Under the pieces are notes generated by a model that was given only the letters and a program-made list of their open reading frames with translations, had not been told where the DNA came from and searched no databases. From Sphingobium amiense (lineage in GTDB: Bacteria; Pseudomonadota; Alphaproteobacteria; Sphingomonadales; Sphingomonadaceae): a stretch of 64,000 nucleotides of DNA. Shown in pieces: positions 62,755-64,000 of the stretch; position 1 is the stretch's first letter, and every line of letters starts with the position of its first letter. The position numbers and the translations under genes are program-made. The stretch is taken from NCBI RefSeq assembly GCF_003967075.1, contig NZ_AP018664.1:930001-994000 (forward strand). Reading direction: 5' to 3'.

Positions 62755-64000
62755 CGCGCGCGTCCGATCAGGCCAAGATAGCGCGCGCCTGCGGCGTCGG
62801 GCGCAGGACGGCGTGTAGCCTGCCCCAACGGACGCTCCATCGCGCGCCAGAGTTGAGCGCGGAGCGCTTCGCGGCAGGACGCGCAGGCGGGATCGCGCCG
62901 CACCGCATCCATCGCCCCGGTCAGCGCCAGCGCGTCAGGAAGGCGCAAGGCGTTGGCGCGGCTCCAGCGTTCCAGCGGCGCAAGGTCGATGGCGCCACGG
63001 ATCGCATCCGGCCCTTCGCCGAGCGCGCGCCATGCTGCGGCTGCCGGGCCGTCGCCGCGTTCCGCCGGGACGGTCGGCAATATCCGGCTGGCGATCCCCT
63101 CCCGCTTGCCCGTCATCCGCCGCGACGGATCGAACGGCGGCAGTTCCGGCCCGACGCGGGAGAGGAAGATGCGCGTCGCCTGCTGCACTTCCTTGATGAA
63201 ACGCAGCGCCTTGGTGGCGAAGGGGAGGGCAAGGTCGGGATGCCCCTGCTTGAGTTCGCGTTCGGAGAGCCACATCTGGTCCACGGCCTGCTTCAGGATC
63301 GCGCGGGTTTCGGGAGGGAGGCTGGACGCCTGCGAATCGTCGTGCGGATGGCCGAAAGCGGCGAGCACGTCTTCGGGCGCGCCGAAGCCGGACGCGGATG
63401 GGGCGGGCGGGCCGCCATGGTCGTGGCCGTCGGCTTCCCCGTCTGCTGTCGGCAGCGCGGGTTCACCTTCCTCCTCACCGCCCAGAAACTGACTGTAGCG
63501 GCCGCGCAGGACCTGCTGGTCGCCGCCGATCGACGTGGAGCGGGCGAGATAGCGGTCGGCGGATAGGGTCCGCCTTTGCTTCAGCAGCGCCTGCGCGTCG
63601 ATGATGATCTGCCGCTGGCTGCGGAAATAGGCAGGCAGGGTGGTGTTGACCATGCCGGTGAGGCCGCTGCTTTCGGGCTGCCGCGCGGATGGCCAGCGCA
63701 GGATCAGGCTGGGTCCGCGCACTTCCTGCGGATTGGGGCTGCGATTGTCGCGGACGATCAGTTGCACGACCATGTCGCCGCCCGCCGAAAAGCCGAAGCG
63801 GGCGAAGTCGAGCGTCGGGGCGAAGCGCTTTTCGCGCGCGCTGCCGTTGCCCGCCACTGCGACTTCCCGCTCGCTGAAGGTGACATTCTCGCCTTCTCCG
63901 ACCGCCAGCGTGACGCGCAGCCGCGCCGAGGGCGCAACGCCATAATCGTCAGTGGCGGCGAAGACGGGTGTCCAGCTTCTCTGGCCGGGCGACACCATGG
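62751..64000 (-). CDS. DUF4175-like envelope protein (5' end outside window)
   Basis: The C-terminal 415 residues or more of a long protein; the frame is open to the window edge. Visible: a beta-rich region (SWTPVFAATDDYGVAPSARLRVTL), then helical segments with LPAYFRSQRQIIIDAQALLKQRR, QAVDQMWLSERELKQGHPDLALPFATKALRFIKEVQQATR (about 235-275) and a Cys pair CASCREALR near the end. This matches my memory of DUF4175-type alphaproteobacterial proteins. The apparent Met at 63998 is internal, not a start. Confidence 0.55.
   Translation of the reverse strand, partial: MVSPGQRSWTPVFAATDDYGVAPSARLRVTLAVGEGENVTFSEREVAVAGNGSAREKRFAPTLDFARFGFSAGGDMVVQLIVRDNRSPNPQEVRGPSLILRWPSARQPESSGLTGMVNTTLPAYFRSQRQIIIDAQALLKQRRTLSADRYLARSTSIGGDQQVLRGRYSQFLGGEEEGEPALPTADGEADGHDHGGPPAPSASGFGAPEDVLAAFGHPHDDSQASSLPPETRAILKQAVDQMWLSERELKQGHPDLALPFATKALRFIKEVQQATRIFLSRVGPELPPFDPSRRMTGKREGIASRILPTVPAERGDGPAAAAWRALGEGPDAIRGAIDLAPLERWSRANALRLPDALALTGAMDAVRRDPACASCREALRAQLWRAMERPLGQATRRPAPDAAGARYLGLIGRAR

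Overview
This window looks like a chromosomal segment of a GC-rich alphaproteobacterium, most likely a member of the Sphingomonadaceae (Sphingobium/Sphingomonas type). The reasons are the trpF-trpB-trpA-accD-folC order, a MucR/Ros zinc-finger regulator, a Fur lacking the C-terminal CxxC motifs, an imuA-imuB-dnaE2 mutagenesis cassette behind an alphaproteobacterial LexA box (GAAC-N7-GAAC), and many small proteins of sphingomonad type. Most of the window is ordinary core genome. The accessory part is 22.6-32.8 kb.

Layout. 1-8.4 kb: lepB (cut by the window edge), pgi, glutathione reductase, a universal stress protein, then pdhC (E2), an embedded hotdog thioesterase, lpd (E3) and a PAP2 phosphatase. 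8.3-17.4 kb: a minus-strand block with a DUF2142 membrane protein, corC-like, ybeY, phoH, miaB, plsC-like, fur, mucR, rimI, tsaB and an Nfu-type Fe-S carrier. 17.5-22.6 kb: a PNPOx-like protein, an RhlE-type DEAD-box helicase and a large secreted M16 peptidase.

22.6-32.8 kb: a tripartite RND efflux operon (lipoprotein adaptor, inner-membrane pump, outer-membrane factor) with a divergent TetR repressor gene. The repressor gene is split by a complete, apparently intact IS21-family element (23220-25736) with a 5-bp target duplication; joining the two halves restores one uninterrupted 198-codon reading frame. A perfect 18-bp palindrome sits between repressor and pump genes as the likely operator. 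The IS21 right end carries an outward TTGACA pointing at the pump operon. A second element, IS5-family (31918-32765), sits exactly on the stop codon of the outer-membrane factor gene.

32.8-47.8 kb: tRNA-Arg(CCG), a Pro/Ala-rich secreted protein, rsmD, an RluB-type pseudouridine synthase, an orphan receiver protein, an AmpG-like MFS permease, the folC-accD-trpA-trpB-trpF cluster, a divergent pair of LpxL-like acyltransferase and GT21-like glycosyltransferase genes, a DUF952 protein and gyrA. 47.8-54.2 kb: two tandem paralogous secreted repeat proteins, an Lrp/AsnC regulator, a histidine-kinase-like protein with a degenerate ATPase domain, a polysaccharide-deacetylase-like protein and a CAU tRNA that resembles tRNA-Ile2. 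54.3-64 kb: the SOS-controlled imuA-imuB-dnaE2 operon, a spermidine-synthase-like methyltransferase, a DEDDh exoribonuclease-like protein and two membrane/envelope genes of unknown function, the last cut by the window end.

No gene-free stretch longer than about 300 bp exists. The largest gaps (17931-18215 and 47773-48050) hold a terminator hairpin and upstream regions. I saw no rRNA, CRISPR array, prophage or integron. I did not identify an undescribed multi-gene system. The strongest non-routine signal is the IS21-disrupted efflux repressor.
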